Shown: one piece after another, positions 17,208-26,818 of the stretch
Layout of the letters: every line of letters begins with the position of its first letter
How positions within the stretch are numbered: the stretch's first letter is position 1
Assembly (NCBI GenBank): GCA_937868185.1
Contig: CALMMG010000073.1
Coordinates: forward strand, 1 to 56,063
Source of the DNA: an uncultured Pseudomonadota bacterium
Lineage (GTDB): Bacteria; Desulfobacterota; Desulfobulbia; Desulfobulbales; Desulfurivibrionaceae
Direction: 5' to 3'
DNA: 56,063 bases
Notes under the pieces: model-generated
What the model saw: the letters and a program-made list of their open reading frames with translations, nothing else
Database searches by the model: none
What the model was told of the DNA's origin: nothing
Position numbers and translations under genes: made by a program

Positions 17208-20200
17208 CTACACAACCGCCTCGCCTTCCGCCCCGGCAACACTGGATAACGTGGGCTGTGAACCGCTGTCATGGGATGCGACATCAAGCCGTTCACCCCG
17301 GTCGAGCATCTCCAATAACACCTCCTTGGCCACCGGCCTGCTGAAAAGAAACCCCTGCATCTCATCACAGCCATGTGTGCAGAGAAAACGCAGCTGCTCC
17401 TCGGTCTCCACCCCCTCGGCCACCACCAGCAGATTCAGGCTCTTAGCCATGGCAATGATGGCCACGACAATGGCCATGTTATCGCCATGGTCCATGATAT
17501 CCCTGACAAATCTCCGGTCTATCTTCAGTTCGCCGATGGGCAGTTGTTTCAAGTAATACAGGGAGGAATACCCGGTGCCAAAATCATCGATGGAAATCTC
17601 CGCCCCCATTGCTCTCAACTCGCCGAGCAGGACAATGGCCTTCTGTTCGTTTTCCATGACCGACCTCTCGGTAATCTCAAAGATCAGCCCCTCTGCTCCA
17701 ATTCCCGCCTGAGTTAGAGTCGCCCGGATCTTGCCCAGCAAATCCTCCTGCCGGAACTGGCGCGGGGAAAGATTCACCGACATCTTGAGCCCGTATCCCT
17801 TTCCCAGAATTTCGCCAAGATCAGCACAGGCCTGAGCAAGCACCCAGTCGCCAATCTCCACGATAAGCCCGGTGTCTTCGGCCATGGGGATAAAATCAAT
17901 CGGGCTGGTTATCTCTCCATCCCCACGGCGCCAGCGGATAAGAGCCTCCACCCCTACAATCCTCCCCGTGGCCAACTCCACCTTGGGCTGATAATGGAGA
18001 AAAAATTCCTTAAGATCCAGCGCCTTGCGCAGGCTATTCTCTACGGCCAGCCATTCGGTTACCCGCTTATTCATGGCCGGGGTAAAAACCCGGTAGGTGT
18101 TCTTGCCGCTTTCCTTGGCGCGGTACATGGCAGTGTCCGCGTTCTTGATCAGAGTGTCCTGATCCTGCCCGTCTTCCGGGTAGAAGGCAATGCCCATACT
18201 GACGGTCACATAGAAATCATGGCCCTGGACGCTGACCCCCGGGACCAACTCCTCAATAATTCTCTGGGCGGCCCGCAACACATCCTCCTCCTGCTCCACC
18301 CCCTCAAAGAGGACGATAAACTCATCCCCCCCATAGCGGGCCAGGCTGTCAATCTCCCGCAGGCAACGACCGATCCGTACCGCCATCTCCTTGAGCAACA
18401 GATCGCCAACCGTGTGGCCGAGGCTGTCGTTGATCCGCTTGAAGTTATCCAGGTCGAGAAACAGAACCGCGACCTTGTTCTCATCCCGCCGGGCATGGGC
18501 CATCGCCACACCCAACCGGTCATGAAATAACACCCGATTAGGCAGGCCGGTCAGAGCATCGTGGTGTGCCTGATAGCGCAACTGCTCTTCGTGCAACTTG
18601 ATTTCGGTCATATCGTGAAACACGCCGACATAGTTCACGATATTTCCCTGCCCATCCCGGATGGAGGTGATAGTCAACCACTGGGGATATATTTCCCCAT
18701 CCTTACGCCGGTTCCAGATTTCCCCCTGCCACTGCCCCTTTTCCACCAGAGCGCCCCACATCTCGGCAAAGAATTTGTCATCGTGCCGCTCTGACTTAAG
18801 AATCCTGGGATTCTGCCCCATCACCTCCTGTTCCCCATAGCCGGTGATATCCGAGAATGCCGGGTTTATCCGCTGAATAACCCCCTCGGCATCGGTGATC
18901 ACAATGCCTTCGATGCTGTTTTCAAAGACATTGTCCGACAATACCAGTTGCCGGGTAGCATGCTTCGCCTCGGTGATGTCCTGAACAATGCCCATGAGTT
19001 GGACCGCCCGGCCATGCTCATCCCGCTTGACCTCGGCTTCCGTATGAATATCGCGCTCCGCGCCATCCGGCCGGACTATGCGAAAATCCAGGTTCCCAAC
19101 AGAATCCCCTGCCAACAAAGCCTGCAGCCAGCTCTGCACCATGGCCCGATCTTCGTGATGGACATAATGGAGAAAGCCTTCATAGGTGTAGGTTCTTCTC
19201 TCCTTACCCACCCCAAAAAGGCGGTAAGTCTGCTCGGAACAGACGAGACTGTTTTTGGCGACATCCCACTCCCAGTATCCAAGCCTGGCTATATTCTGGG
19301 CCTGGGCCAGACTTTTCTCGCTCCGCCGCAGGATCTCTTCGATACGCCCCCGTTCGAGAATCTCCTGATTGAGGTCCTCGTTGGTCTTGGCCAGGTCCAC
19401 CGTGCGTTCGACAATGATTTCTTCAAGGTTATGCCGGTATTTTTCCAGCTCCTCATAGTTCTTACCAAGCTCCGCCTTGGAAGAAGACAGAGAGAGGTTT
19501 GCCCCACGCAATTCCCGGTGCATTACCGAAAAAGTAAAATAGAGCACCAGAAAGGCAATGCCCACCACCAGAAGAGTCAGGAGGATGCTCACACCCACAA
19601 AGGTGTTGAACTCCTCAACGAACCGAGTCACCTCAACGGCTAAAGCAACCCGGCCCACGGTCTCACCCTTGAAATCCGGCAGAAGCAAACTGGTATCAAA
19701 GACATACCAGCGCCCTTGAATTTGCCGCGGGACAAGATCTTTCCCGGAAAAGCGAAAATCTCCCGGCAAATGTCGAAAGACGTTGTCGCAGCATTGGAGC
19801 AGAATCTGCTCGCCCAATTCCTGCGTCGGATGGTACGGCGAAGGCTCTGTCCCTTGCCAGCTCACCTTGTCAAACAGCAGGGCCATCTGCGCCCCATGTC
19901 CTTTCTCCATAAGTTCCACAAGCCGCTCGCCACTCAAGCCGAACTCAACGGCGCCAATGTAGGTTTCCCCAAGGAAAACAGGCTGGATTATCCGATACAA
20001 CACCCCCCCTTGCCCGAGTTCATATCCGGCCAGCGGCTTGTGCTGACGGTTTATCTCCACCACCATGGGACGAGAAGAAATATCATCGCCACGCCGCTCG
20101 GGTTGATGCACCCGCAAAAAAGAGCGGTTGTCCGGCGTATAAAATTGAAAAATGGCAAGAGAGAGTTTTTCTTTCTGGAAAACTTGGTACAGAGGAAGAC

Positions 20201-20474
20201 ACTGGGCCAACAGGGCATCCCGATCGCCTTTGGCAAAGGCCGCAACCAACTGAGGCCGGGTGGTGATCATACTTTGCAATCTTAACCCATATGGGATGAA
20301 GGACTGCTTGGTGGTCAGGTCAAAAAGCGTATGCACATGGTGTTGCTCAGCAGCAACCCTGGCCTCAAAATCATGATGACGGGTTTTTATCCCCCAAAAC
20401 AAAAATACCCCGGCCAGACAGAGAATTGTTCCCAGCACCGCCAAGGTGGCTTTCCATGGTCTCAAAGAAGGCAT
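17208..20474 (-). CDS. Membrane sensor with PAS-PAS-GGDEF-EAL domains
   Basis: 1088-residue cyclic-di-GMP enzyme candidate. An N-terminal membrane segment (about 8-28), a periplasmic CACHE-like sensor region (about 30-290) and a second membrane segment (about 292-315) precede a short coiled coil. Two PAS/PAC units follow (about 390-500 and 510-630, with GYWEWDV and GVFHDMTEIK), then a GGDEF domain (YGGDEF intact near 715) and an EAL domain (EALIRWRR near 843, DDFGTGYSSL, EGVETEEQ). Both catalytic signatures are intact, so it could make or degrade c-di-GMP. The ligand is unknown. It lies downstream of pgi on the same strand. Confidence 0.92.
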   Translation of the reverse strand: MPSLRPWKATLAVLGTILCLAGVFLFWGIKTRHHDFEARVAAEQHHVHTLFDLTTKQSFIPYGLRLQSMITTRPQLVAAFAKGDRDALLAQCLPLYQVFQKEKLSLAIFQFYTPDNRSFLRVHQPERRGDDISSRPMVVEINRQHKPLAGYELGQGGVLYRIIQPVFLGETYIGAVEFGLSGERLVELMEKGHGAQMALLFDKVSWQGTEPSPYHPTQELGEQILLQCCDNVFRHLPGDFRFSGKDLVPRQIQGRWYVFDTSLLLPDFKGETVGRVALAVEVTRFVEEFNTFVGVSILLTLLVVGIAFLVLYFTFSVMHRELRGANLSLSSSKAELGKNYEELEKYRHNLEEIIVERTVDLAKTNEDLNQEILERGRIEEILRRSEKSLAQAQNIARLGYWEWDVAKNSLVCSEQTYRLFGVGKERRTYTYEGFLHYVHHEDRAMVQSWLQALLAGDSVGNLDFRIVRPDGAERDIHTEAEVKRDEHGRAVQLMGIVQDITEAKHATRQLVLSDNVFENSIEGIVITDAEGVIQRINPAFSDITGYGEQEVMGQNPRILKSERHDDKFFAEMWGALVEKGQWQGEIWNRRKDGEIYPQWLTITSIRDGQGNIVNYVGVFHDMTEIKLHEEQLRYQAHHDALTGLPNRVLFHDRLGVAMAHARRDENKVAVLFLDLDNFKRINDSLGHTVGDLLLKEMAVRIGRCLREIDSLARYGGDEFIVLFEGVEQEEDVLRAAQRIIEELVPGVSVQGHDFYVTVSMGIAFYPEDGQDQDTLIKNADTAMYRAKESGKNTYRVFTPAMNKRVTEWLAVENSLRKALDLKEFFLHYQPKVELATGRIVGVEALIRWRRGDGEITSPIDFIPMAEDTGLIVEIGDWVLAQACADLGEILGKGYGLKMSVNLSPRQFRQEDLLGKIRATLTQAGIGAEGLIFEITERSVMENEQKAIVLLGELRAMGAEISIDDFGTGYSSLYYLKQLPIGELKIDRRFVRDIMDHGDNMAIVVAIIAMAKSLNLLVVAEGVETEEQLRFLCTHGCDEMQGFLFSRPVAKEVLLEMLDRGERLDVASHDSGSQPTLSSVAGAEGEAVV

Positions 20475-20575
20475 GCTTATATTCTCTCAATAAGCTGATA
20501 ATAGACAAAGAGCATCACATCGGGCAGGGTCTGCCTACTTACCTTCCCCAAGGCTCCCCGGGTCACCCCAACCGG

Positions 20576-22255
20576 TCACTTGACAAGCATCCCCGCAGCG
20601 TTGAGCAGGGCCCAACCAATATCCTCAAACGCTTCCCCGCTGTACCCTGGGTCCTGCCGCAGGCCAGCATAATGGGCCAACAGGCGGGTCGCCAATTTTT
20701 TCCCCAGCTGCACCCCCTCCTGGTCAAAGGAGTTGATGTTCCAGATAAATCCCTGAAAGACCACCTTGGCCTCATAGAGGGCCAGCAAAGCGCCCATGGT
20801 GTAGGGCGTGAGCCGGTCTGCCAGGAGTACGGTGCTGGGACGGTTCCCTGCAAAACGCCGATTGGGATTTTCATGGAGCTGGCCGGTGGCCAAGGCAAGG
20901 GTCTGGGCCAAGAGGTTTGCCACCAGTTTTTCCTGGGAGGTGGTCTGCTCGATCAGCAGGTCGCGCCCATACTGGTTGGTGCGAAAACCGATAAATTCGG
21001 CGGGAACAATGGCGGTTCCCTGATGGATCAGCTGATAAAAGGCGTGCTGGCCATTGGTCCCTGGTTCGCCCCAGATAATGGGACCGCTTTCCCAGGCAAG
21101 GGGTTTGCCCTGTCTGGTCACGGATTTGCCATTGCTTTCCATGTCGCATTGCTGGAGATGCGCAGTGAACCGGACAAGCGCCTGGCTGTATGGCAGGATG
21201 GCAAGGGTTTGGCAGCCAAGAAAATTATGATTCCAGATGCCCAGCAGGGCCAGAAGCAGGGCGGGGTTACTCCGGATGTCCGGTTCTTCCGCAGCCAGAT
21301 CCATGGCCTGGGCCCCCCGGAGGATCTCCAGAAGTTGCGCATATCCCAGGCCAAAACCGAGCATCACCGCACCGACCATGGAGGTGGCGCTGTAACGTCC
21401 ACCGATGGAGTCGAACATGTAAAAAGAGCGGAGATACCGGGCAGGATTGTCCATGGGCGAGCCCTTGCCGGTAACAGCAAGGAAATGTCGGTTTGGCTCC
21501 AGGCCCGCCTCGGCAAAGGCCTTGCGCACCAACTCTTCGTTGGTCATGGTTTCCAGGGTGGAGCCGCTTTTTGAGACCACATTCACCAGGGTCTTGGCAA
21601 GATCAAGCCCACTCAGGGTGGCGGCAGCGTCATCCGGGTCCACATTGCTGATAAAATGCACCCGCCGCCCGGGGATCTTATAGGCGGCCAGGGCCAGATA
21701 CAAGGCCCTGGGGCCCAGGTCGGACCCGCCGATCCCCACCTGAACCAGGTCGGTGAATGGCTCCCCCGCCGCATTGACAATGGCCCCTGACTCCAGGGCT
21801 GCCAGAAAATCGGCCAGCTTTTCCAGCTCACCCTTGGCCTGCCCAGAGGCCTCGGGCGCCAGACTGACCGGGGCAAAGATATCGCGGCACGCGGTGTGCA
21901 GTACCTGTCGCTCCTCACTGGCATACCCCTCAATCCGATTCAGCACCGCGCCCTTTTTCATCAGCAGAAACTGGGCCACCGCCCCGCTCTCCTCGGCAAG
22001 CCTTTGCAGGGCGGCAAGCACCGGTTCGTCCACCCGCTGGGTGGAATACAACAGATCAAACCCGGCAGCATGGGCCCGGTAGCTGCGAATCCTTGCCGGA
22101 GAAAGAGCGCCGGGCGCGGTTAGATCGTAGGGTGCCCGGGCAAGCTCCCCGAGCTCTGCCCACGCAGGCATCACATTAAAATCACGAGAAAAATACGACG
22201 AGGCCTCGCGTTGCCCTCCGGTTCCTGCTGGCTGTTCCATAAAAAAAATCCCCAT
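20576..22255 (-). CDS. pgi: Glucose-6-phosphate isomerase
   Basis: Interconverts glucose 6-phosphate and fructose 6-phosphate. The 559-residue protein carries VGIGGSDLGPRALYLAL, NVVSKSGSTLETMTNEEL, the active-site region GEPGTNGQHAFYQLIHQGT and the C-terminal NINSFDQEGVQLGKKLA. The first ATG (22255) has GAGGTG only 1-3 bases away. The ATG at 22240 (MEQPAGTGG) has a better-spaced GGGGA and may be the true start. It is about 100 bp upstream of the GGDEF-EAL gene. Confidence 0.95.
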   Translation of the reverse strand: MGIFFMEQPAGTGGQREASSYFSRDFNVMPAWAELGELARAPYDLTAPGALSPARIRSYRAHAAGFDLLYSTQRVDEPVLAALQRLAEESGAVAQFLLMKKGAVLNRIEGYASEERQVLHTACRDIFAPVSLAPEASGQAKGELEKLADFLAALESGAIVNAAGEPFTDLVQVGIGGSDLGPRALYLALAAYKIPGRRVHFISNVDPDDAAATLSGLDLAKTLVNVVSKSGSTLETMTNEELVRKAFAEAGLEPNRHFLAVTGKGSPMDNPARYLRSFYMFDSIGGRYSATSMVGAVMLGFGLGYAQLLEILRGAQAMDLAAEEPDIRSNPALLLALLGIWNHNFLGCQTLAILPYSQALVRFTAHLQQCDMESNGKSVTRQGKPLAWESGPIIWGEPGTNGQHAFYQLIHQGTAIVPAEFIGFRTNQYGRDLLIEQTTSQEKLVANLLAQTLALATGQLHENPNRRFAGNRPSTVLLADRLTPYTMGALLALYEAKVVFQGFIWNINSFDQEGVQLGKKLATRLLAHYAGLRQDPGYSGEAFEDIGWALLNAAGMLVK

Positions 22256-22532
22256 TCACCTCAGAATTTCATGGATATACGTATAAAAAATGTTAAAAAA
22301 TAAGATGTTATCTGCTACATAATAATGTTAATTATCTATCATCGGATACGCATTGCCCCTTAAGGCTATATCTTATCACAACCGGGCCATATCATTGCAT
22401 AAGACTTACATCTCTCTATATTTTTTTTCCTACGGAGTCGCTGACGAAAGGTTCGGCCTTTCGTCAGCCCAAGAGCGTTGAATGTACAGTTTTCTTTTTT
22501 CACTCTAATCTCCAGGGAGCACGACCCACACC
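22256..22532. other. Divergent AT-rich intergenic region with 12-bp hairpin
   Basis: The region separates pgi (minus) and the J-domain gene (plus). It is AT-rich around 22270-22380. A 12-bp perfect inverted repeat (GCTGACGAAAGG / CCTTTCGTCAGC, loop TTCGG) lies at 22440-22468. Neither side has a direct T tract, so it is more likely a leader hairpin or an operator than a terminator. Confidence 0.5.
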
Positions 22533-23411
22533 ATGGAAACCATTGCCGCTGAAAAGGAGCTCTTTCGCTCCTGTGAGATTATTTTTGGACCGGAGCTCAC
22601 CATCTCCCGCGAATTTCTCGACTATCTTCAGCTCTCCGGCATCAAGAGCGCCTATCGCAAACGGGCCATGGAAACCCACCCAGACCGGGCCGGGCTGGAA
22701 AATGACCGAGTGCAACGGCAACGCCACGATCTGTTCCATGCCGTGCAAGAGGCCTACGAAAACCTGACCACCTTTCTTGACGCCAAGGAAAAAGGCTACT
22801 GCCTGCCCCCCCCTCCCCGTCAAGCGCCACCTCGAACTCAATCAACCCGCCCAACGCCGCCCAGGCCCCAACAGGCAAGGCCGAGTCAGGCCGCACCCGG
22901 ACCCCGCCCGCAGCCCAAGGCCGGAACCCAGACCAAGGCAGGTTTTGAGAACACCTCCAGCCAGTCTTCTGTGTTCTGGAATACGGAAAGCCTCTACCAG
23001 GGCCCCCTGCCGAACCGCCGCTTGCTGCTTGGCCATTTCCTCTACTATTCCGGCTTGATCAACTGGCGGACCATCATCCAGGCCCTCATCTGGCAACGTA
23101 CCGAACGGCCGCGCCTGGGAGAAATCGGCCAGCGTTTTGGTCTGCTCAACGAGGCAGATGTGGTGCAAATCCTTCGCAACCGCCCAACGTTACAGCCCTT
23201 TGGCCAGACCGCCATGGATCTGGGCCTGCTTTCCCAGCCCCAGCTCCAGATGCTCGTTGCCCATCAAAAACGGCTGCAGAAAAAATTCGGCGAATTCTTC
23301 CTGGAAAAACGGCTTCTCGAACCCAATGAATTGCGCGACCTGCTCCAACAATATCAGGAGCACAACGCCAGCATCTCCGGCCAGATGTATGGCTCAGCTT
23401 TCCGGCGCTGA
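22533..23411 (+). CDS. J-domain protein with Pro-rich linker and MshEN-like C-terminal region
   Basis: 292 residues. A DnaJ-type J domain at the N-terminus contains the HPD tripeptide (His49-Pro50-Asp51 in METHPDRAG), so it may stimulate a DnaK-family chaperone. A Pro/Gln/Arg-rich linker runs from about 90 to 130. The C-terminal part has repeated short helical units (LLGHFLYYSGLIN, LGEIGQRFGLLNEADV, FGQTAMDLGLLSQPQLQ, FGEFFLEKRLLEPNEL). These resemble the two-helix units of MshEN/GspE-N domains, some of which bind c-di-GMP. No zinc-finger or client-binding DnaJ domains are present. The partner is unknown. Confidence 0.75.
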   Translation: METIAAEKELFRSCEIIFGPELTISREFLDYLQLSGIKSAYRKRAMETHPDRAGLENDRVQRQRHDLFHAVQEAYENLTTFLDAKEKGYCLPPPPRQAPPRTQSTRPTPPRPQQARPSQAAPGPRPQPKAGTQTKAGFENTSSQSSVFWNTESLYQGPLPNRRLLLGHFLYYSGLINWRTIIQALIWQRTERPRLGEIGQRFGLLNEADVVQILRNRPTLQPFGQTAMDLGLLSQPQLQMLVAHQKRLQKKFGEFFLEKRLLEPNELRDLLQQYQEHNASISGQMYGSAFRR

Positions 23412-23506
23412 TGCTTTGCCTTATCTTTTCTGCGCCACCGACGCCACGCCCCCCGGCCTGACACTCCCGGAGCCATTGATTCCCCCCAGGCCTAGAACCG
23501 ACCCCC

Positions 23507-25354
23507 ATGTACAATAACCTTATCTATCTCCTGGTAGTTATCCTGATTCTTACCACCGGGTCCATTCCCGACCAGCCCCAAATTTCGTGGCCTGCGGCCC
23601 TGTTGCTCTTTTGCGCCCAGATCGCTCTGTTCAATCAACTGGCCCGTTATCTTTTCCGACGCAATCCCGACAACACCGCAGCCCGCTATTTCTCCGTGGA
23701 ACAGCAACTCTCCATCCTGGCCATCGTTTTTCTCGCCGTGGACATCTTCCTGCTGGAGGGCCGCTACTACCTGAACCAACTGCCGCTTGCCGAAAAGCTT
23801 CCGGTTCTTGCCCACCTGGCAGGAATCTTTCTCTTTTTCGGCTATCTGTGCCTTATCTGGCTGGCGGCCCGCCCCAGCTACCAGAGGATTTTCGCCAGGA
23901 CCCTCTCCGCCCGCTCTTTCATTGCGGCAAACCTCAAGATCAATCTCGCCATTCTTCTACCCTGGCTCATCATCTCCATCCTCTTCGACCTTCTCCAGCT
24001 TGCCCCCTTTCCCCGCTTGCAAGAATTTCTTGCCTCTCCTTGGGGTGAACCCCTGCTGGTACTGCTCTCTCTTTTTGGCCTGATCTTTTTTCTCCCCTTG
24101 GCCATTGTCCGCCTTTGGGGCTGCACCCCGCTCCCGCCTGGGCCGACACGGCAACGCATTGAAACATTTTGCCGCGGGCAGCGGTTGCAGTTTACCGACA
24201 TCCTGCTCTGGCCGCTCTTTGAGGGCCGGATGCTGACCGCAGGGGTCATGGGCCTCAGCCGCCGCTTCCGCTACCTCCTTGTTACCCCCGCCCTGCTCGA
24301 AGCCACGACCCCGGAAGAAATGGAAGCGGTCATGGCCCATGAACTGGGACACGTCAAACGCTTCCATCTCCAACTCTACCTTTTTCTCCTTCTCGGCTTT
24401 GGCCTGCTGACCCAGGTGAGCGGCGCGCCTATTCTTCTGCTCCTGCTCAGCTCGGACCTTTTTTACCAGCTGATCACGCTGACCGGGAAATCTCCGGACA
24501 CGATCCTTGCCCTGGCCAGCGCCTGCATTATTTTCGCCCTGATGCTTGCCTATTTCCGCATCATCTTTGGTTTTTTCATGCGCAACTTTGAACGGCAGGC
24601 TGACCTCCATGCCCTGAGCGCCATGGGGTACGCTTCCCCCCTGATCCGGGTCTTTGAAAAGATCGCCCTGCTCAGCGGAAACATCAGGGATCTGCCCAGC
24701 TGGCACCATTTCGGCCTGGGCCAGCGCATCGATTTCCTGCGCCGCTGCGAAGAAAATCCGGACAAAATCCCCCGCCACCATCGCAAGGTCCGCCTGGCCT
24801 TATTCCTCTACACTCTTATCATGCTCACCGGCGCCCTTGTTGCTTGGCGCATGCCCCCAGACCTTCTGGGCGAAGCACCTAAAGCCAGATTCGCCGAGGC
24901 GCTTATCCGACAAAAAATCAGGGAACAGCCGGACAATGGTCTTTGGCTCCAACTGCTGGGCGATCTGCAATACAGTCTCAACCAGGAACAGGCCGCCTAC
25001 AACTCCTATGAGCAAGCGCTGCTCCTGACACCCACCAACACGGAAGCCTTGAACAATCTGGCCTGGCTCCTGCTCACGGCCCAAGAACCAACGTTGCGCG
25101 ACCCGGAAAGGGGACTGCTCCTTGCACAACAAGCGGCCGCGGAAACAAGAACGCCGCATGTACTGGACACTCTGGCCATGGCCTACTGGGCAAACGGCGA
25201 TCGCACAACGGCTTTAGCCCTGGAAGAAGAAGCCCAGGCCAGGACAAGGACCCATAAAGATTTTTACTGCGGCCAGATGGAAAAATTCCGCACCACCCAG
25301 TATTCCACCTCCACCCGCTTCCCGGAAGCAGGACAGAACGCAGATGCTCCTTGA
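23507..25354 (+). CDS. Membrane M48-family metalloprotease with C-terminal TPRs
   Basis: 615 residues. Several hydrophobic segments occupy about 5-220, then the zinc-protease motif HELGH (in MAHELGHVKR, about residue 277) and the downstream ligand Glu in NFERQADLHAL (about 360), an HtpX/Ste24-like layout. Another membrane segment lies near 440 and a TPR-like region at about 470-590 (WLQLLGDLQYSLNQEQAAYNSYEQALLLTP, read here in outline). A role in membrane protein quality control is plausible by family; substrates are unknown. The gene sits 96 bp after the J-domain gene. Confidence 0.85.
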   Translation: MYNNLIYLLVVILILTTGSIPDQPQISWPAALLLFCAQIALFNQLARYLFRRNPDNTAARYFSVEQQLSILAIVFLAVDIFLLEGRYYLNQLPLAEKLPVLAHLAGIFLFFGYLCLIWLAARPSYQRIFARTLSARSFIAANLKINLAILLPWLIISILFDLLQLAPFPRLQEFLASPWGEPLLVLLSLFGLIFFLPLAIVRLWGCTPLPPGPTRQRIETFCRGQRLQFTDILLWPLFEGRMLTAGVMGLSRRFRYLLVTPALLEATTPEEMEAVMAHELGHVKRFHLQLYLFLLLGFGLLTQVSGAPILLLLLSSDLFYQLITLTGKSPDTILALASACIIFALMLAYFRIIFGFFMRNFERQADLHALSAMGYASPLIRVFEKIALLSGNIRDLPSWHHFGLGQRIDFLRRCEENPDKIPRHHRKVRLALFLYTLIMLTGALVAWRMPPDLLGEAPKARFAEALIRQKIREQPDNGLWLQLLGDLQYSLNQEQAAYNSYEQALLLTPTNTEALNNLAWLLLTAQEPTLRDPERGLLLAQQAAAETRTPHVLDTLAMAYWANGDRTTALALEEEAQARTRTHKDFYCGQMEKFRTTQYSTSTRFPEAGQNADAP

Positions 25355-25360
25355 GGAAAT

Positions 25361-25885
25361 ATGGCGACACAGGGCTTAGTTATCATCAATACAGGACACG
25401 GCAAGGGGAAAACCACGGCGGCGTTGGGTCAGGCGTTGCGGGCGGCGGGCCAGGGGTTGAAGGTCTGCATCATTCAGTTCATCAAGGGCCAAGCCAAAAC
25501 CGGCGAGGCTCTTGCCTTGGCCACAGACTTTCCCGGCCAGATTGAATTGCATCTCGCTGGCACCGGCTTTACCTGGCAACAGGATATGGAAACCGTAAAA
25601 GCAGCGGCGCTGGCTGGCTGGCAACTCGCAAGGGAAAAGATCTTAAGCGACGCTTACGACCTGATCGTGCTCGACGAACTCACCTACCTGATCGGCTTTG
25701 GCATTGTTTCGGAAGAGGAGGTCATCGGGCTGTTGCGCAAGCGGCCTAAACGACTGCACCTGGTGATCACCGGCCGCGACGCCAGCCCGAGACTCATCGA
25801 CTACGCAGATCTGGTCACCGAGATGCGGGTCATAAAACATCCCTTTCAGAAGGGGATCAAAGCCCAAAAGGGCATTGAATTCTAA
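25361..25885 (+). CDS. cobO: Cob(I)alamin adenosyltransferase, CobO/BtuR type
   Basis: ATP:co(I)rrinoid adenosyltransferase, making the adenosyl form of B12 precursors. 174 residues. The P-loop is NTGHGKGKTTAALG at the N-terminus, followed by IIQFIKGQ, the central VLDELTYLI (acidic Walker B-like) and ITGRDASPRLIDYADLVTEM, all typical. It begins 6 bp after the M48 gene stop. B12 demand fits the corrinoid/MetV-type C1 metabolism seen at the left end. Confidence 0.94.
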   Translation: MATQGLVIINTGHGKGKTTAALGQALRAAGQGLKVCIIQFIKGQAKTGEALALATDFPGQIELHLAGTGFTWQQDMETVKAAALAGWQLAREKILSDAYDLIVLDELTYLIGFGIVSEEEVIGLLRKRPKRLHLVITGRDASPRLIDYADLVTEMRVIKHPFQKGIKAQKGIEF

Positions 25886-25898
25886 ACGTCGTCGCTGG

Positions 25899-26597
25899 CT
25901 ATGCTCCGCCCTGCCCAGGTCCGGAGACAAAAGAAAGCTCTGCCAAGGAACTCCCGCGCTTCAGGGCCTGACCGATGGCCGCGCCAAAGGCGAAGGCCTG
26001 ATCCTGCTGCTCCCGGCTATGGCCGTAGCGCGGATAATGTCGGCCAAGCCATCTGGACCGCTCCGGCACCCGACCGGCAAGTTTCAAAAATACCCCGATG
26101 GTCCGCCAGGGCTCCTTGCTGGGATGGACAAAAATCATCCGGTTAACCACCTTGGCTCCGCACCGCACAAGCTGCCAGCGCAAACTCAACCAGTGCATCC
26201 GCCAATAACCCCGGCAGGAAATCAGCGGCAGAACCTGCTGCCCAGCAAAAAGCCTTGCCCCATCCCGGTCAAGCAGGGAGAGCACCGGGCCACTGGGATT
26301 ATAGGACCAGGTCGGGCCGGCCAGAACAATCAGATCATACCGTTCCCAACAACTGGGAGGCAGAGGCTGGATGGCGATCCTGGTCCGCAAAAAGGTAATG
26401 AGCATCATGAACAGGGTAGCGGGTACAGTACCGATGGGAAAATGACGGGGAGCGAGGGGCTGAATCCGCTCACAGACCGAATGCACCCCTAGCGCCTCAA
26501 GACCTGCGCCAAGCCGATGCACAAGCCCGCTGGTCTGGGCGCTGAGCGAATAATAAAGGATGAGGACCTTCTTCGGTTTGGAGTCTACAGGCTGCAT
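25899..26597 (-). CDS. Flavodoxin-like protein
   Basis: 232 residues with a flavodoxin fold at the N-terminus: KVLILYYSLSAQTSGLVHRL supplies the phosphate-binding loop and LIVLAGPTWSYNPSGPV the second flavin-contact region. The C-terminal part is Arg/Trp-rich and not recognised. It is divergent from the protoporphyrinogen oxidase gene across 221 bp and converges on cobO. HemG-type protoporphyrinogen oxidases are also flavodoxin-like, so a link to heme synthesis is possible, but the next gene already encodes a HemY-type enzyme. Confidence 0.65.
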   Translation of the reverse strand: MQPVDSKPKKVLILYYSLSAQTSGLVHRLGAGLEALGVHSVCERIQPLAPRHFPIGTVPATLFMMLITFLRTRIAIQPLPPSCWERYDLIVLAGPTWSYNPSGPVLSLLDRDGARLFAGQQVLPLISCRGYWRMHWLSLRWQLVRCGAKVVNRMIFVHPSKEPWRTIGVFLKLAGRVPERSRWLGRHYPRYGHSREQQDQAFAFGAAIGQALKRGSSLAELSFVSGPGQGGA

Positions 26598-26818
26598 TCT
26601 TTTTCACGGCACCATTGATGAGAAAACCGGGGCTCTCTTTCGCCGACCCGGCCTTGCGTTTGCGCTTTTTTCATTCCGACCCCGGATAATATCGAGTAAA
26701 ATCTCTTATACCATATATAATGGCAACCCTGAAGAGGGAAACCAGCCACAGTACAAGGTAAGGTTGAGACCCACCAACACAACCCCCGCCGATTCCCTCA
26801 ACCCCGGATGTGCAATCC

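Noticed and set aside
15989-17374. 461-codon open frame antisense to aroA
   Set aside because: aroA on the plus strand has complete family motifs; the antisense frame has none and is a by-product of high G+C codon use.
22440-22468. Terminator for the J-domain or pgi side
   Set aside because: Good stem but no T tract directly after it on either strand, and it lies upstream of both genes' starts.
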